A stretch of 19,781 bases of DNA from an uncultured Bacteroidales bacterium (lineage in GTDB: Bacteria > Bacteroidota > Bacteroidia > Bacteroidales > Bacteroidaceae). The stretch lies in assembly GCA_937901185.1 (NCBI GenBank), contig CALCHR010000198.1, positions 1-19,781 of the forward strand. Reading direction: 5' to 3'. Below the pieces are notes generated by a model. The model made no database searches and was not told the origin of the DNA. It worked only from the letters and a program-made list of their open reading frames with translations. Positions 1 through 5,823 of this stretch are shown piece by piece (position 1 is the first letter of the stretch; each line of letters starts with the position of its first letter). Position numbers and translations under genes: made by a program.

Positions 1-45
1 CCTTATAAGCGCGTACACAAAGTTCGACTCTTTGGGGGTGTACCA
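1..45 (+). tRNA. 3' part of a tRNA cut by the window edge, possibly tRNA-Ile(TAT)
   Basis: The T arm is caaag-ttcgact-ctttg, followed by acceptor strand ggggtgt, A73 and an encoded CCA. The partial anticodon loop reads cttATaa if gcgcg is the 3' anticodon stem, which would give anticodon TAT. The 5' half lies outside the window, so the identity is tentative. Confidence 0.7.
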
Positions 46-147
46 AGTCGTTTGAGATAATTATTAAAACTCTTATAATTATTAAGACTTACAGAGTTGA
101 CATAAGGAAAGACTAATGGCTGTTAGGAACAGACTAACATTATTTAT

Positions 148-215
148 GGGGAGTTTGCATAGTGGTAGTGCATAGCGTTAACGAGGCTGAGGTTCGATTC
201 CTTGACTCTCCACCA
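148..215 (+). tRNA. Shortened tRNA or tRNA-like gene with CCA, possible anticodon AAC
   Basis: The acceptor strands ggggagt/actctcc pair fully (one G-U), the D arm is gcat-agtggta-gtgc and the T-loop is ttcgatt, ending ACCA. The gene is about 8 nt too short: tagcg/ggctg (with a G-G mismatch) encloses ttaacga, and essentially no variable loop remains before a short T stem. It could be a degenerate tRNA-Val or a tRNA pseudogene. The identity is not secure. Confidence 0.5.
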
Positions 216-308
216 ACCCGGAGAGAGTGAAATCCACGGTATCCGAAAAGCCTCCCTAAAGGTTTGAAGAGGTCAGGCAAATGGTTAGGGACATTTGCTA
301 GATTTATA

Positions 309-418
309 TCTAAGTATGGTGTAGTGGGAACATGATTGCCTAGTAGCATTGAGGTTAAGGTGAGATTCCTTAAAAGAGCGAAAAGCATTCGTCGAAGGTT
401 CGAGCCCTTCTATTTAGA
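309..418 (+). tRNA. tRNA-like cloverleaf with ~38-nt insertion in the anticodon loop, no CCA
   Basis: The acceptor is tctaagt/atttaga (7 bp, one G-U), the D arm is gtgt-agtggga-acat, and the T arm is gaagg-ttcgagc-ccttc with one extra T before the acceptor. The anticodon stem attgc/gcatt (one T-T mismatch) encloses 45 nt instead of 7, containing its own hairpin ttaagg/ccttaa. If the insertion lies after position 36, as in the tRNA-Ala here, the anticodon would be AGT, but other splice positions are possible. There is no CCA (the 3' end continues ctat). It may be an intron-containing tRNA or one of the CCA-less cloverleaf RNAs of this window. Confidence 0.5.
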
Positions 419-425
419 CTATAAG

Positions 426-592
426 TGTAGATTGGTGCTATTGAGTAATCGTAGGAACAACGATGGAAGATAAGCAATTACCAGAGTAAGGCGGATCTGA
501 GCGAGGAAGTGTGAGCGAGACCACTGCAGTCCGGTTGGAGTCCGGAAAGAAACCTTATAACGGCATAGAGCCAGCGAAACTATGCATCTACA
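426..592 (+). ncRNA. Oversized cloverleaf-like RNA A
   Basis: A perfect 7-bp closing stem, TGTAGAT (426-432) with ATCTACA (586-592), encloses three arms: a long first arm (434-482, GGT/ACC, ATTG/CAAT, ATCGT/ACGAT), a middle arm closed by TAAGG/CCTTA (487-557), and a 3' arm GCATAG/CTATGC (563-585) directly adjoining the closing stem, like a tRNA T stem on an acceptor stem. No CCA follows. It lies 10 nt upstream of tRNA-Gln. The function is unknown and the fold was made by eye. Confidence 0.45.
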
Positions 593-602
593 TTTTTAAT
601 AT

Positions 603-678
603 TGGGGTGTCGCCAAGCGGTAAGGCACAGCACTTTGACTGCTGCATTACGTTGGTTCAAATCCAACCACCCCAGCCA
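603..678 (+). tRNA. tRNA-Gln(TTG)
   Basis: This is a canonical cloverleaf: acceptor tggggtg/caccccа pairing with G73 and encoded CCA, D arm gcc-aagcggtaa-ggc, anticodon arm cagca-ctTTGac-tgctg, T arm gttgg-ttcaaat-ccaac. U1 at the acceptor end is typical of bacterial tRNA-Gln. Confidence 0.94.
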
Positions 679-680
679 GA

Positions 681-891
681 CGCTGAGTATGACTATCCTT
701 CAATTGAAAACAGAACGCTAGTAGTGCAAAATACTAGAACACAAACAAAGAAGGAATAAATAACATTGCCTGAAGTTCCAAGGCCCAATTTATTTGGATA
801 GAGGATCACCAGAGATAACCTAGGTCGAGAATCGCAGAAATGTGGAATACCCAAGGAGCTCGTGATTAAGCAGTTATAAAATGACTCAGCG
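681..891 (+). ncRNA. Oversized structured RNA B
   Basis: It begins 3 nt after tRNA-Gln. A perfect 8-bp closing stem, CGCTGAGT (681-688) with ACTCAGCG (884-891), encloses an arm TCCTTC/GAAGGA (696-755, with inner CTAGTA/TACTAG), an arm AATAAAT/ATTTATT (755-794, with inner GCCT/AGGC), and a less certain third arm. No significant ORF lies inside. It resembles the other closed multi-arm RNAs in this array but lacks a clear T-arm equivalent. Confidence 0.4.
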
Positions 892-924
892 TAAAGTGGC
901 AGCTGGTGTTGAGTGGAAAATGTT

Positions 925-952
925 ATTAATAATTATTCGCTAAATTATTTAG
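925..952 (+). promoter_or_regulatory. Promoter-like motif B, copy 1
   Basis: An AT-rich element containing GCTAAATTAT lies about 30 nt upstream of the small peptide gene. The same core with a similar AT-rich upstream flank recurs at 5949, 11490, 11941 and 12759, which suggests a phage promoter class. Confidence 0.5.
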
Positions 953-982
953 AATTTAAATTACTAAAAAGGAGAAAATATT

Positions 983-1078
983 ATGATAAAATCACTATCT
1001 TATGAAGTTATTAAATCAGATAATAGCCTTGCTATGCCATTTTCTCCAGAAGTAAAAGGATCTTTCTGCCCGCGTTGA
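983..1078 (+). CDS. Small hypothetical peptide, 31 aa
   Basis: This short gene starts at ATG 983, preceded by AAAAAGGAG at good spacing, and ends with TGA, encoding 31 residues with one cysteine near the C-terminus (ending GSFCPR). A promoter-like element lies upstream and a hairpin with a T-run (1106-1144) follows, so it looks like a self-contained monocistronic unit. The N-terminal part is mildly amphipathic and there is no clear signal peptide. I do not recognise the family. It could be a small regulatory, inhibitory or secreted peptide. Confidence 0.6.
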   Translation: MIKSLSYEVIKSDNSLAMPFSPEVKGSFCPR

Positions 1079-1105
1079 TATTTTCATGCTTATTAGAAAA
1101 TACTT

Positions 1106-1144
1106 AACGCTTGGGATTATAAAAATCTTAAGCGTTTTTCTTTT
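1106..1144 (+). terminator. Intrinsic terminator after the 31-aa peptide gene
   Basis: The inverted repeat AACGCTT (1106-1112) / AAGCGTT (1130-1136) is followed by a T-rich run. Confidence 0.75.
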
Positions 1145-1154
1145 AAAATAGCTA

Positions 1155-1187
1155 AAAATTTACTTAAATGTATTGTATAATATAATA
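1155..1187 (+). promoter_or_regulatory. Promoter-like motif A, copy 1
   Basis: AAAATTT (1155-1161), 10 nt, then ATTGTATAATATAATA (1172-1187). It contains a consensus TATAAT -10 element and lies upstream of tRNA-Lys. The same bipartite motif occurs at 4432, 8384, 8559 and 10150. Confidence 0.7.
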
Positions 1188-1305
1188 CAATGGTTATAAT
1201 ATCGGTTTGATATATCGCGGTCTATATCAATATAGCTTATCGCGCCCTTCGCCGAGGCGCTCCAAAATGCAGTTGTTCACCTAAAGCAACTTCTGTTTTA
1301 TATAT
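1188..1305 (+). other. Structured leader before tRNA-Lys
   Basis: This segment holds three consecutive hairpins: GATATA/TATATC, GCGCC/GGCGC and AGTTG/CAACT (1271-1291). The last ends 14 nt before the tRNA, matching the hairpin-before-tRNA pattern of the array. Confidence 0.5.
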
Positions 1306-1382
1306 GTGCCTGTAGCTCAGCCCGGCAGAGCAGTAGACTTTTAATCTATTGGTCGAGAGTTCGAATCTCTCCAGGCACACCA
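1306..1382 (+). tRNA. tRNA-Lys(TTT)
   Basis: A canonical tRNA: acceptor gtgcctg/caggcac, D arm gctc/gagc, anticodon arm gtaga-ctTTTaa-tctat, T-loop ttcgaat, encoded ACCA. Confidence 0.95.
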
Positions 1383-1402
1383 AAACTTTTAGGAGTTTTA
1401 TT

Positions 1403-1588
1403 ATGAAAGTAAGATATACTTGTAAGCATTGTAAAGAGACAAACGAAATCACAGACTTTTGGAAATGGTTTTGGACGCCTCATTTTGGAACTAGAAAGCG
1501 TCTTCGTTGCAAAGCTTGTAATAACGTTAGTTATATGAAGCGCCAAGATGGTCGAAAGATCCTTGACTGGTATACAGAAAAGAAATAA
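1403..1588 (+). CDS. Small CxxC zinc-ribbon-like protein, 61 aa
   Basis: The start ATG at 1403 has TAGGAG 8-9 nt upstream. An in-frame ATG at 1349 lies inside tRNA-Lys and is not the likely start. The protein begins MKVRYTCKHC and carries two CxxC pairs (CKHC near residue 7 and CKAC near residue 37), separated by an aromatic stretch (FWKWFW) and a basic segment. This is the usual layout of a small treble-clef or zinc-ribbon fold. It lies 20 nt downstream of tRNA-Lys and ends 8 nt before tRNA-Tyr, so it is embedded in the tRNA array. A nucleic-acid-binding role is plausible but unproven. Confidence 0.75.
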   Translation: MKVRYTCKHCKETNEITDFWKWFWTPHFGTRKRLRCKACNNVSYMKRQDGRKILDWYTEKK

Positions 1589-1596
1589 TTTAATAT

Positions 1597-1760
1597 GGGG
1601 TAGGTAGTGAAGTGGCCAAACACGCGGACTGTAACTCCGTGCTTTACTGTATTGGACTTGCTTGAAAGAACTCGCGACTCTGAATAGTAAGATTCAATCA
1701 AGTTTAGGCGCGCATGTGACTTGTAAAGCTTCGCTGGTTCGAATCCAGCCCTCCCCCCCA
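1597..1760 (+). tRNA. tRNA-Tyr(GTA) with an 89-nt variable arm
   Basis: The acceptor pairs as gggg-T-agg with cctcccc (one bulged T). The D arm is gtg/cac, the anticodon arm gcgga-ctGTAac-tccgt, the T arm gctgg-ttcgaat-ccagc, with encoded CCA. The variable arm, normally ~13 nt in bacterial tRNA-Tyr, runs 1641-1729: a perfect 7-bp stem GCTTTAC/GTAAAGC holds 75 nt that contain a further acttg/caagt hairpin. A second, ordinary tRNA-Tyr(GTA) lies at 8815. The extra sequence could be an intron, an inserted RNA or a processing signal. Confidence 0.8.
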
Positions 1761-1769
1761 AATTTATAT

Positions 1770-1842
1770 GGGTATTTAGCATTGTGGAATGCCGCTCTAA
1801 GAGCACCGCGGGAAGATAGTTCGACTCTATCAATATCCACCA
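1770..1842 (+). tRNA. tRNA-like gene with aberrant anticodon arm
   Basis: Acceptor gggtatt/aatatcc (one G-U), D arm gcat-tgtgga-atgc and T arm gatag-ttcgact-ctatc are good, with encoded ACCA and near-normal length. The 22 nt between D and T arms do not form a 5-bp stem with a 7-nt loop: they pair either as CCGC/GCGG around 12 nt or as a small gctc-taa-gagc hairpin. The anticodon cannot be assigned. It may be a decayed tRNA or a tRNA mimic. Confidence 0.5.
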
Positions 1843-2325
1843 GGGCAGTTTAAGTAATAACGGTCTGCCGCACCAAAATCCGTAAGGTCACGATGGCGTG
1901 TCGGTTAACAGCCTGAAGGGAAAGAAAACCTGATTAATTTAACAGTTGGTCGGCATATAACACTGGTTATGAATGAGATGGCAATATTAAATTAGTCTAA
2001 TAAACTCGCTCAGATAGCACTGATTCGTACACGGAGTGCAAGTAAGAATGGATTATTAGCTCAGGGTTTAATTCCTTGACAACTTTGAGGAGTTGTGATG
2101 ATATTAAGCTAATAATTTAAAAGAGTCTGGTCGCGAACGGATAAAGCAGGTCTTACTAAGAAGGAAATCTTATTATTAAACCCAACAAGGAAAATGTTGT
2201 AAAGCAACCCGTTTACCCTTTTAATTAGTGAAAGCTAGCTGGTTATGCGTTCGAGTATGGCTGTCAAAAAGGGAGTACTTAAAAAGATAAATAAAAAATA
2301 CATATTTGAAAGGCAAAAATTTAAT
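1843..2325 (+). other. 483-nt non-coding spacer with several structured RNAs
   Basis: I see no credible gene here. It contains many inverted repeats: GGCAG/CTGCC just after the preceding CCA, GCACT/AGTGC near 2020-2040, the 10-bp-closed element at 2052-2116, and a near-complementary pair TAATTTAAAAG (from 2113) with CTTTTAATTA (to 2227) enclosing AACGG/CCGTT and CAACA/TGTTG. The final ~80 nt may be the leader of the SPFH gene. No match to a known RNA family could be made by eye. Confidence 0.4.
2052..2116 (+). ncRNA. Stem-loop RNA closed by a 10-bp perfect stem
   Basis: ATTATTAGCT (2052-2061) pairs perfectly with AGCTAATAAT (2107-2116). Inside are a cagg/ccttg hairpin and a perfect ACAACT/AGTTGT hairpin. 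No promoter or terminator is obvious. Confidence 0.4.
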
Positions 2326-3378
2326 ATGGCTATTGCATTTATTCTTGGGCTCGTTCTTGCGATTTTGGCAATCGCCGCTGGTATTGTTGCTGGATTCTGT
2401 TTTGAAGATGACCGCAGTATTGGTGGTACCCTTCTGGTAGTTGCCTGCGTAGCGCTCGTTATTGCTTTCCTAGCAGTACCTTTTAGTATCAGAACAGTGG
2501 ATACTGGTGAAATTGCTGTTGTTAAGCAGCTCGGCGAAGCTAAGTATACTCGTACTGCTGGCACACATTTTGACTTTTGGATGACCAAGTCTTACACACG
2601 TTATGATACTAAGGTTCAGAACGTGGACATTATGACATCAGCTTACTCGTCAGATGCGCAAACTATGGATATTGCTATGACACTTCAGTATCAGATTATT
2701 GAAGATCATGTGATTGATATTGCAAGAGAGTACGGTACACTTGATGTACTTCAGAATCGTATTCAGAGTATTGCTATTGAAAAAACAAAGTCAGTACTTT
2801 CTTCTTATAAGGCAATGGATATTATCGCCGACCGTGCTACAATGTCGCCTCTAGTTGAGCAGGCAATCAAGGAAGCTATCGGTGAAAAGTATTTCGTAAT
2901 TGTTTCCACGGTAGTGCTTACTAATATCGATTTCTCTGATGCTTTTGAGAAGGCAGTAGAGGATAAGATGATCGCTGAGCAGAATCAGCTTAAGCAGGAG
3001 TATGAAAATACTGCTAAAATAAACGCGGCTGAAGCTGATAAGCAGTCTGCTATTAAGGCACAGGAAGCTAAGGCAGAAGCTGACCGCATTGCTGCAGCTG
3101 CAAAGATTGAGATCGCGAAATCTGAAGCAGAAGCACTTCTTACTCAGGCAAGAGCAGAAGCTGATGCGCTTAATATCCAGACTATTCAGGTTGCAAAGAT
3201 GCTTGGGCTTACCGAGATTGTTGATGGTAAGGAACAGATTAAGCCTAATTTGACTATTGAAGAAGCTCAGCTGATTAAGTCTTATATTGAGTACGTCAAG
3301 TATATGGAATCTTGGGACGGTGTTCTTCCTGATACTGTTGTCGGAGATAACGCTGGTATAATCCTTCCTGCCAATTAA
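2326..3378 (+). CDS. SPFH / band-7 (prohibitin-flotillin type) membrane protein, 350 aa
   Basis: Two hydrophobic segments come first (about residues 2-25 and 34-52), then a band-7 domain beginning near SIRTVDTGEIAVVKQLGEA, and an Ala/Glu/Lys-rich coiled coil of about 90 residues (about 220-310), ending in a short acidic tail. This is the standard prohibitin/flotillin/HflK layout: membrane anchor, SPFH domain, oligomerising coiled coil. I chose ATG 2326 because GAAAGG lies ~12 nt upstream and the anchor then starts at residue 2. An in-frame ATG at 2245 would add 27 mostly basic residues but has no ribosome binding site. Such proteins scaffold membrane microdomains or control FtsH-type proteases. 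In a phage it may remodel the host membrane, but that is inference. It stands alone between non-coding RNA regions. Confidence 0.88.
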   Translation: MAIAFILGLVLAILAIAAGIVAGFCFEDDRSIGGTLLVVACVALVIAFLAVPFSIRTVDTGEIAVVKQLGEAKYTRTAGTHFDFWMTKSYTRYDTKVQNVDIMTSAYSSDAQTMDIAMTLQYQIIEDHVIDIAREYGTLDVLQNRIQSIAIEKTKSVLSSYKAMDIIADRATMSPLVEQAIKEAIGEKYFVIVSTVVLTNIDFSDAFEKAVEDKMIAEQNQLKQEYENTAKINAAEADKQSAIKAQEAKAEADRIAAAAKIEIAKSEAEALLTQARAEADALNIQTIQVAKMLGLTEIVDGKEQIKPNLTIEEAQLIKSYIEYVKYMESWDGVLPDTVVGDNAGIILPAN

Positions 3379-3390
3379 TTAAATATTAAA

Positions 3391-3416
3391 GTTAGGGTAA
3401 TTAATTTTACCCTAAC
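3391..3416 (+). other. Hairpin 6 nt upstream of tRNA-Leu(CAA)
   Basis: The perfect 9-bp inverted repeat GTTAGGGTA/TACCCTAAC follows the SPFH stop codon and has no T-run. It is the clearest example of the hairpins found 4-14 nt before tRNA 5' ends here, so it may be a processing site rather than a terminator. Confidence 0.6.
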
Positions 3417-3422
3417 ACCTAA

Positions 3423-3508
3423 GCTCGAGTGGTGTAATGGCAGCCACGGCAGACTCAAAATCTGCTGTCCGAGAGGACGTGTGAGTTCGAGTCTCACCTT
3501 GAGCACCA
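3423..3508 (+). tRNA. tRNA-Leu(CAA)
   Basis: A class II tRNA: acceptor gctcgag/cttgagc (one G-U), anticodon arm gcaga-ctCAAaa-tctgc, variable arm tgtcc-gaga-ggacg, T-loop ttcgagt, encoded ACCA. Confidence 0.95.
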
Positions 3509-3571
3509 AGAGGTTGAGCCCCTCTGTACAAGGCTACCACGTATCACATACGAAAGTTGTGGGTTAATAAG

Positions 3572-3686
3572 CATTCACCATAAATAACTTACGTTTTTAT
3601 AGTTTGTCCTGCGTTTATTCTAAGTTTAATGTTATAAAACTTTATTAAAAGTGAAGAGCAGCGGAATTAATTTACTTCCGTGAATG
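3572..3686 (+). ncRNA. Cloverleaf-like RNA C
   Basis: The closing stem CATTCAC (3572-3578) / GTGAATG (3680-3686) is perfect. CGGAA/TTCCG (3662-3680) stacks directly on its 3' strand, like a T stem on an acceptor. Internal hairpins AACTTA/TAAGTT and AAGTTT/AAACTT share bases and are alternatives. No CCA. It lies between tRNA-Leu and tRNA-Ser; the 60 nt before it hold a small AGAGG/CCTCT hairpin. Confidence 0.42.
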
Positions 3687-3718
3687 AGATAAGGAGCCGA
3701 TCTTGTAAATTATATATT

Positions 3719-3806
3719 GGGGAGATGGAAGAGCGGTTTAATTCAGCAGTCTTGAAAACTGCCGGTCGGAAACGGCCCGTGGGTTCGAATCCCACTCTCC
3801 CCGCCA
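3719..3806 (+). tRNA. tRNA-Ser(TGA)
   Basis: A class II tRNA: acceptor ggggaga/tctcccc, anticodon loop ctTGAaa on a cagt/actg stem, variable arm with ggtc-ggaaac-ggcc, T-loop ttcgaat, G73 and encoded CCA. Confidence 0.95.
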
Positions 3807-3862
3807 TAAGTGAAATTCAAGTGCGTCGACCCTTCTGGGCGCCCCGTAATAGCCGGTTATTT

Positions 3863-3993
3863 AGTCTAGTAGTATTAAAAGTACGATTAATAAAATAGAT
3901 ACCAGCATGTTTGAGCTACTGAAAAAAGTCCTAGTATAATAGTTTAGGAGATAAGCTGGTCCCAGTTGGAGAATCGGGAGTCTGGGCTAGACT
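3863..3993 (+). ncRNA. Expanded tRNA-like cloverleaf RNA D
   Basis: This RNA has tRNA proportions in its stems. The acceptor-like stem AGTCTAG (3863-3869) / CTAGACT (3987-3993) is perfect at 7 bp. Then come linker TA, a D-like arm gta-ttaaaag-tac (3872-3884), a 17-nt linker, an anticodon-like stem ccagc (3902-3906) / gctgg (3955-3959) holding 48 nt, one T, and a T-like stem cccag (3961-3965) / ctggg (3982-3986) with a 16-nt loop starting ttgga, directly joined to the acceptor strand. No CCA follows. It could be a tRNA expanded by insertions, a precursor needing splicing, or a tRNA mimic. Confidence 0.5.
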
Positions 3994-4064
3994 ATAAAAT
4001 AAATATGAAAGTCGAGGTATTCATTATGCAACGTTAGGAATCTTTAAAAAGGAGCTAAAAGCAA

Positions 4065-4433
4065 ATGAATAACAGACACAAGTATTTTAGAAATCTTCGC
4101 TACAAACAGAAGCTCGAAGCACAGTATGATAATCGAGATTATTCTTGGTGCAGAGTTTATTTTCTTACTAAAGAGCCTGATCCTAGGTATGAGCGTGAGC
4201 ATAATTTGAGTTTTCGCTCTTATCCAGATAAAAAGTATAGAGGACACGACTATTATCTTTATTATGATAGGCCTGAAGTACCTTATACTGTTATCGAATA
4301 TGTAGATCGTCCTTACGGTAAAAATAAGAAATTTTATAAAAAGTATACTAGTAAAATTCTTAGGCACTCTAAAGACGTTCTCCAGCATGGTCAGTACAGA
4401 AAACAGTTTGATTTATGGTGGACGATTGATTAA
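4065..4433 (+). CDS. Hypothetical protein, 122 aa, Tyr/Arg/Lys-rich
   Basis: ATG 4065 is preceded by AAAAAGGAG at suitable spacing. The protein is unusually rich in Tyr, Arg, Lys and Asp, with no hydrophobic segment, and begins with a basic run (MNNRHKYFRNLRYKQKLEAQ). I do not recognise the family. Its size, basic start and position inside the tRNA array resemble the 98-aa protein at 4814, but I see no clear sequence relationship. Its TAA stop overlaps the first base pairs of a promoter-like motif A, so the next transcription unit starts immediately. A nucleic-acid- or ribosome-associated role is possible but unproven. Confidence 0.75.
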   Translation: MNNRHKYFRNLRYKQKLEAQYDNRDYSWCRVYFLTKEPDPRYEREHNLSFRSYPDKKYRGHDYYLYYDRPEVPYTVIEYVDRPYGKNKKFYKKYTSKILRHSKDVLQHGQYRKQFDLWWTID

Positions 4434-4464
4434 AATTTGATCATTAATATTGTATTATATAATA
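4432..4464 (+). promoter_or_regulatory. Promoter-like motif A, copy 2
   Basis: AAAATTT (4432-4438), 10 nt, then ATTGTATTATATAATA (4449-4464). The motif overlaps the stop codon of the preceding gene exactly as copy 3 does at 8384. Confidence 0.7.
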
Positions 4465-4498
4465 AGCTGAATAGTGAGTAAAAATCCATTCCTAGTAT

Positions 4499-4634
4499 GC
4501 CTTCATGTACAAACTATTTCGATAGAGACCTGTACAATCTCTGAAATAGGAAGGCAGAGACCTGTGCAAAGATAGTGTAAGGGGAGCACACCTGAGAGCG
4601 ACTCAGGTAGATCCGTTCGAATCGGATGAGCATG
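4499..4634 (+). ncRNA. tRNA-like RNA with a large 5' hairpin, no CCA
   Basis: A strong hairpin at 4499-4555 combines GCCTT/AAGGC, CTATTTC/GAAATAG and AGAGA/TCTCT. It is followed by a D-like arm gtgt-aagggga-gcac, a 6-bp arm cctgag-agcga-ctcagg in the anticodon position, and a canonical T arm atccg-ttcgaat-cggat (4611-4627). Position 33 is not T and the expected loop is missing, so it cannot decode normally. The 3' strand gagcatg pairs only weakly with sequence near 4495 (gtatgc/gcatgt). It is probably a tRNA derivative or mimic transcribed from the promoter at 4432. Confidence 0.42.
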
Positions 4635-4669
4635 TATCAAAAGTTTCTTAAAAGTACTGCGAATGAAAA

Positions 4670-4773
4670 AGATGTGCCCAATTACGTGGGAGTTCAATGG
4701 GGTTAATAAATGCTTTTGTCTTTCGGTGCGCAACGATAGATGAACACATCTCCTATATCTGCAACTGATATAG
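4670..4773 (+). ncRNA. Closed stem RNA and hairpin before the 98-aa gene
   Basis: AGATGTG (4670-4676) pairs perfectly with CACATCT (4745-4751); CCCA/TGGG (4677-4690) stacks on the 5' strand. A separate perfect hairpin CTATATC/GATATAG occupies 4753-4773. The rest of 4434-4813 holds no gene. These structures could form part of the 5' leader of the gene at 4814. Confidence 0.4.
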
Positions 4774-4813
4774 TTCGGCTGTTATAAAAAATAAAATATT
4801 GTGAGGTACAGGT

Positions 4814-5110
4814 ATGTCAAGAACTAGAGCTTATACACGTAAAATGAGAGCCAAGGCAATCAAACGTAAGAAGCGAATAACTTCTCACTATTGGGGTGCT
4901 AACATTTATCCTTATTACCCTCATGATGGAATGTATTCTAAAGGTAAGATTCATTGTTCTTGTAAGCTTTGCAAGGATAAAGCTTATTATGGAAAGCATC
5001 TTCTTACTGAACAGGAACTTATTTCTATTCTTAAACTTAAAGAAGAGCTTGATACTTATAATGAGATCTTTGGAACCTCATATGAACTTATCCTAGAAGA
5101 AAATAACTAA
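4814..5110 (+). CDS. Small basic phage protein with a KGKIHCSC-x2-C motif, 98 aa
   Basis: ATG 4814 is preceded by GTGAGG about 8 nt upstream. The N-terminus is very basic (MSRTRAYTRKMRAKAIKRKK). The middle carries GKIHCSCKLCK, with three cysteines and a histidine that could bind a metal, and the C-terminus is an acidic, probably helical segment. Short proteins with this basic start and a KGKIHCSC-type motif recur, to my recollection, in Bacillota phages and prophages as hypotheticals. No function is established. The clustered Cys/His and basic tail suggest RNA or DNA binding. Confidence 0.78.
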   Translation: MSRTRAYTRKMRAKAIKRKKRITSHYWGANIYPYYPHDGMYSKGKIHCSCKLCKDKAYYGKHLLTEQELISILKLKEELDTYNEIFGTSYELILEENN

Positions 5111-5121
5111 TTTAGTAAAAT

Positions 5122-5226
5122 ACCCTGACGACCGGAAAGTTAAGTAGAAGTGCACTCTCTATTTAGATTGGATACCGGCGCCTAAAGATTGTGCGTATGA
5201 GCAGCTTAGTCCAGATGCTCCAGGGT
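5122..5226 (+). ncRNA. Cloverleaf-like RNA E
   Basis: ACCCTG (5122-5127) pairs with CAGGGT (5221-5226). Inside are CCGG/CCGG (5132-5178), CGC/GCG (5179-5195) and GAGCA/TGCTC (5199-5220), the last directly adjoining the closing strand, as a T stem adjoins an acceptor. The first two arms are short and uncertain. No CCA. Confidence 0.35.
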
Positions 5227-5268
5227 TTTATAAGTTAGTCCGACAAGGACACGCCTTTTATAAGGTTA

Positions 5269-5286
5269 AGAGGTCGTAGAGCCTCT
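5269..5286 (+). other. Hairpin 4 nt upstream of tRNA-Gly
   Basis: AGAGG/CCTCT with an 8-nt loop. A member of the hairpin-before-tRNA set. Confidence 0.5.
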
Positions 5287-5290
5287 ATTT

Positions 5291-5367
5291 GCAGTACTAG
5301 TGTTTAACGGCTAGCATGTCAGTCTTCCAAACTGAAGGTACGAGTTCGAATCTCGTGTATTGCTCCA
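5291..5367 (+). tRNA. tRNA-Gly(TCC)
   Basis: Acceptor gcagtac/gtattgc (one G-U), D arm gtgt/gcat with a long D-loop containing GG, anticodon arm tcagt-ctTCCaa-actga, T arm acgag-ttcgaat-ctcgt, T73 and encoded CCA. Confidence 0.94.
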
Positions 5368-5654
5368 GTGGTGCGTATCTTTTATACTCTTTAATTTAAG
5401 GGTAGGCTCCACGTCGAAAAATCCTTTTGTCTGCTGTACAGATACACAAAGCAGAGGGTAAAATCTTGCATGATTGCTATAGCATGACTCTGAGCCGGCA
5501 TGTGATCCCCGGCTAACGTGAATTGGCACGAGATGGTCCGATGAAGACTCTTACTCCGCGTCGGGAGCGAGAGGGTTAGGGATTGCATGAGGGTTTGAGG
5601 TGAATACCACGGAAGACGCTAGGCTTAAGACTGAAAGAAAACCTCTTTTGATAT
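5368..5654 (+). other. 287-nt structured spacer
   Basis: There is no gene here. Strong local hairpins include CTGCT/AGCAG, AGCCGG/CCGGCT, CGTG/CACG and CTCC/GGAG, and a weak AAAGA/TCTTT hairpin (5634-5648) lies 6 nt before tRNA-His. GTGGT near the start could pair with ACCAC near the end (around 5608), hinting at one closed RNA. Confidence 0.35.
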
Positions 5655-5731
5655 GGTGACTGTAACTCAGTTGGTAGAGTGCCAGACTGTGACTCTGGAT
5701 GTCGCGGGATCGTGGCCCGTCAGTCACCCCA
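5655..5731 (+). tRNA. tRNA-His(GTG) with altered T-loop
   Basis: It carries the His-specific extra G-1 (5655) opposite C73. Acceptor gtgactg/cagtcac, anticodon arm ccaga-ctGTGac-tctgg, T stem gcggg/cccgt, encoded CCA. The T-loop reads ATCGTGG rather than TTCRANT: positions 54 and 58 are A and T instead of T and A, so the reverse-Hoogsteen 54-58 pair is apparently swapped. Confidence 0.92.
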
Positions 5732-5734
5732 TAT

Positions 5735-5814
5735 GCCTGCCTAGCTTACTTGCGGTCTGCAGCACTGGTCTGAAAAACCGGAGGGTAGTGGTTCGACTCC
5801 ACTGACAGGCACCA
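5735..5814 (+). tRNA. tRNA-Phe(GAA)
   Basis: It begins 4 nt after tRNA-His. The anticodon arm is ctggt-ctGAAaa-accgg, the T arm agtgg-ttcgact-ccact, with encoded ACCA. The acceptor gcctgcc/gacaggc has a C6-A67 mismatch, and the D arm is gct/agc with an unusually long 14-nt loop. A second, permuted tRNA-Phe candidate lies at 10613. Confidence 0.9.
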
Positions 5815-5823
5815 GCATTTCTT

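Noticed and set aside
491..550. T arm of another tRNA (tccgg-ttggagt-ccgga)
   Set aside because: No acceptor strand, CCA or 5' half could be matched; it fits better as an internal hairpin of RNA A.
1349..1402. Upstream start of the CxxC protein
   Set aside because: It lies inside tRNA-Lys; the ATG at 1403 has a good ribosome binding site.
1770..1842. Amber suppressor tRNA (anticodon CTA)
   Set aside because: ctCTAag can be read in the loop, but the flanking bases cannot form an anticodon stem, and TAG is used as a stop here.
2245..2325. Upstream ATG 2245 as start of the SPFH protein
   Set aside because: No ribosome binding site; it would add a basic stretch before the membrane anchor, and it lies in a structured non-coding region.
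3990..4005. T4-type late promoter (TATAAATA-like) at actataaaataaata
   Set aside because: It is a single loose match in AT-rich sequence, not repeated before other genes.
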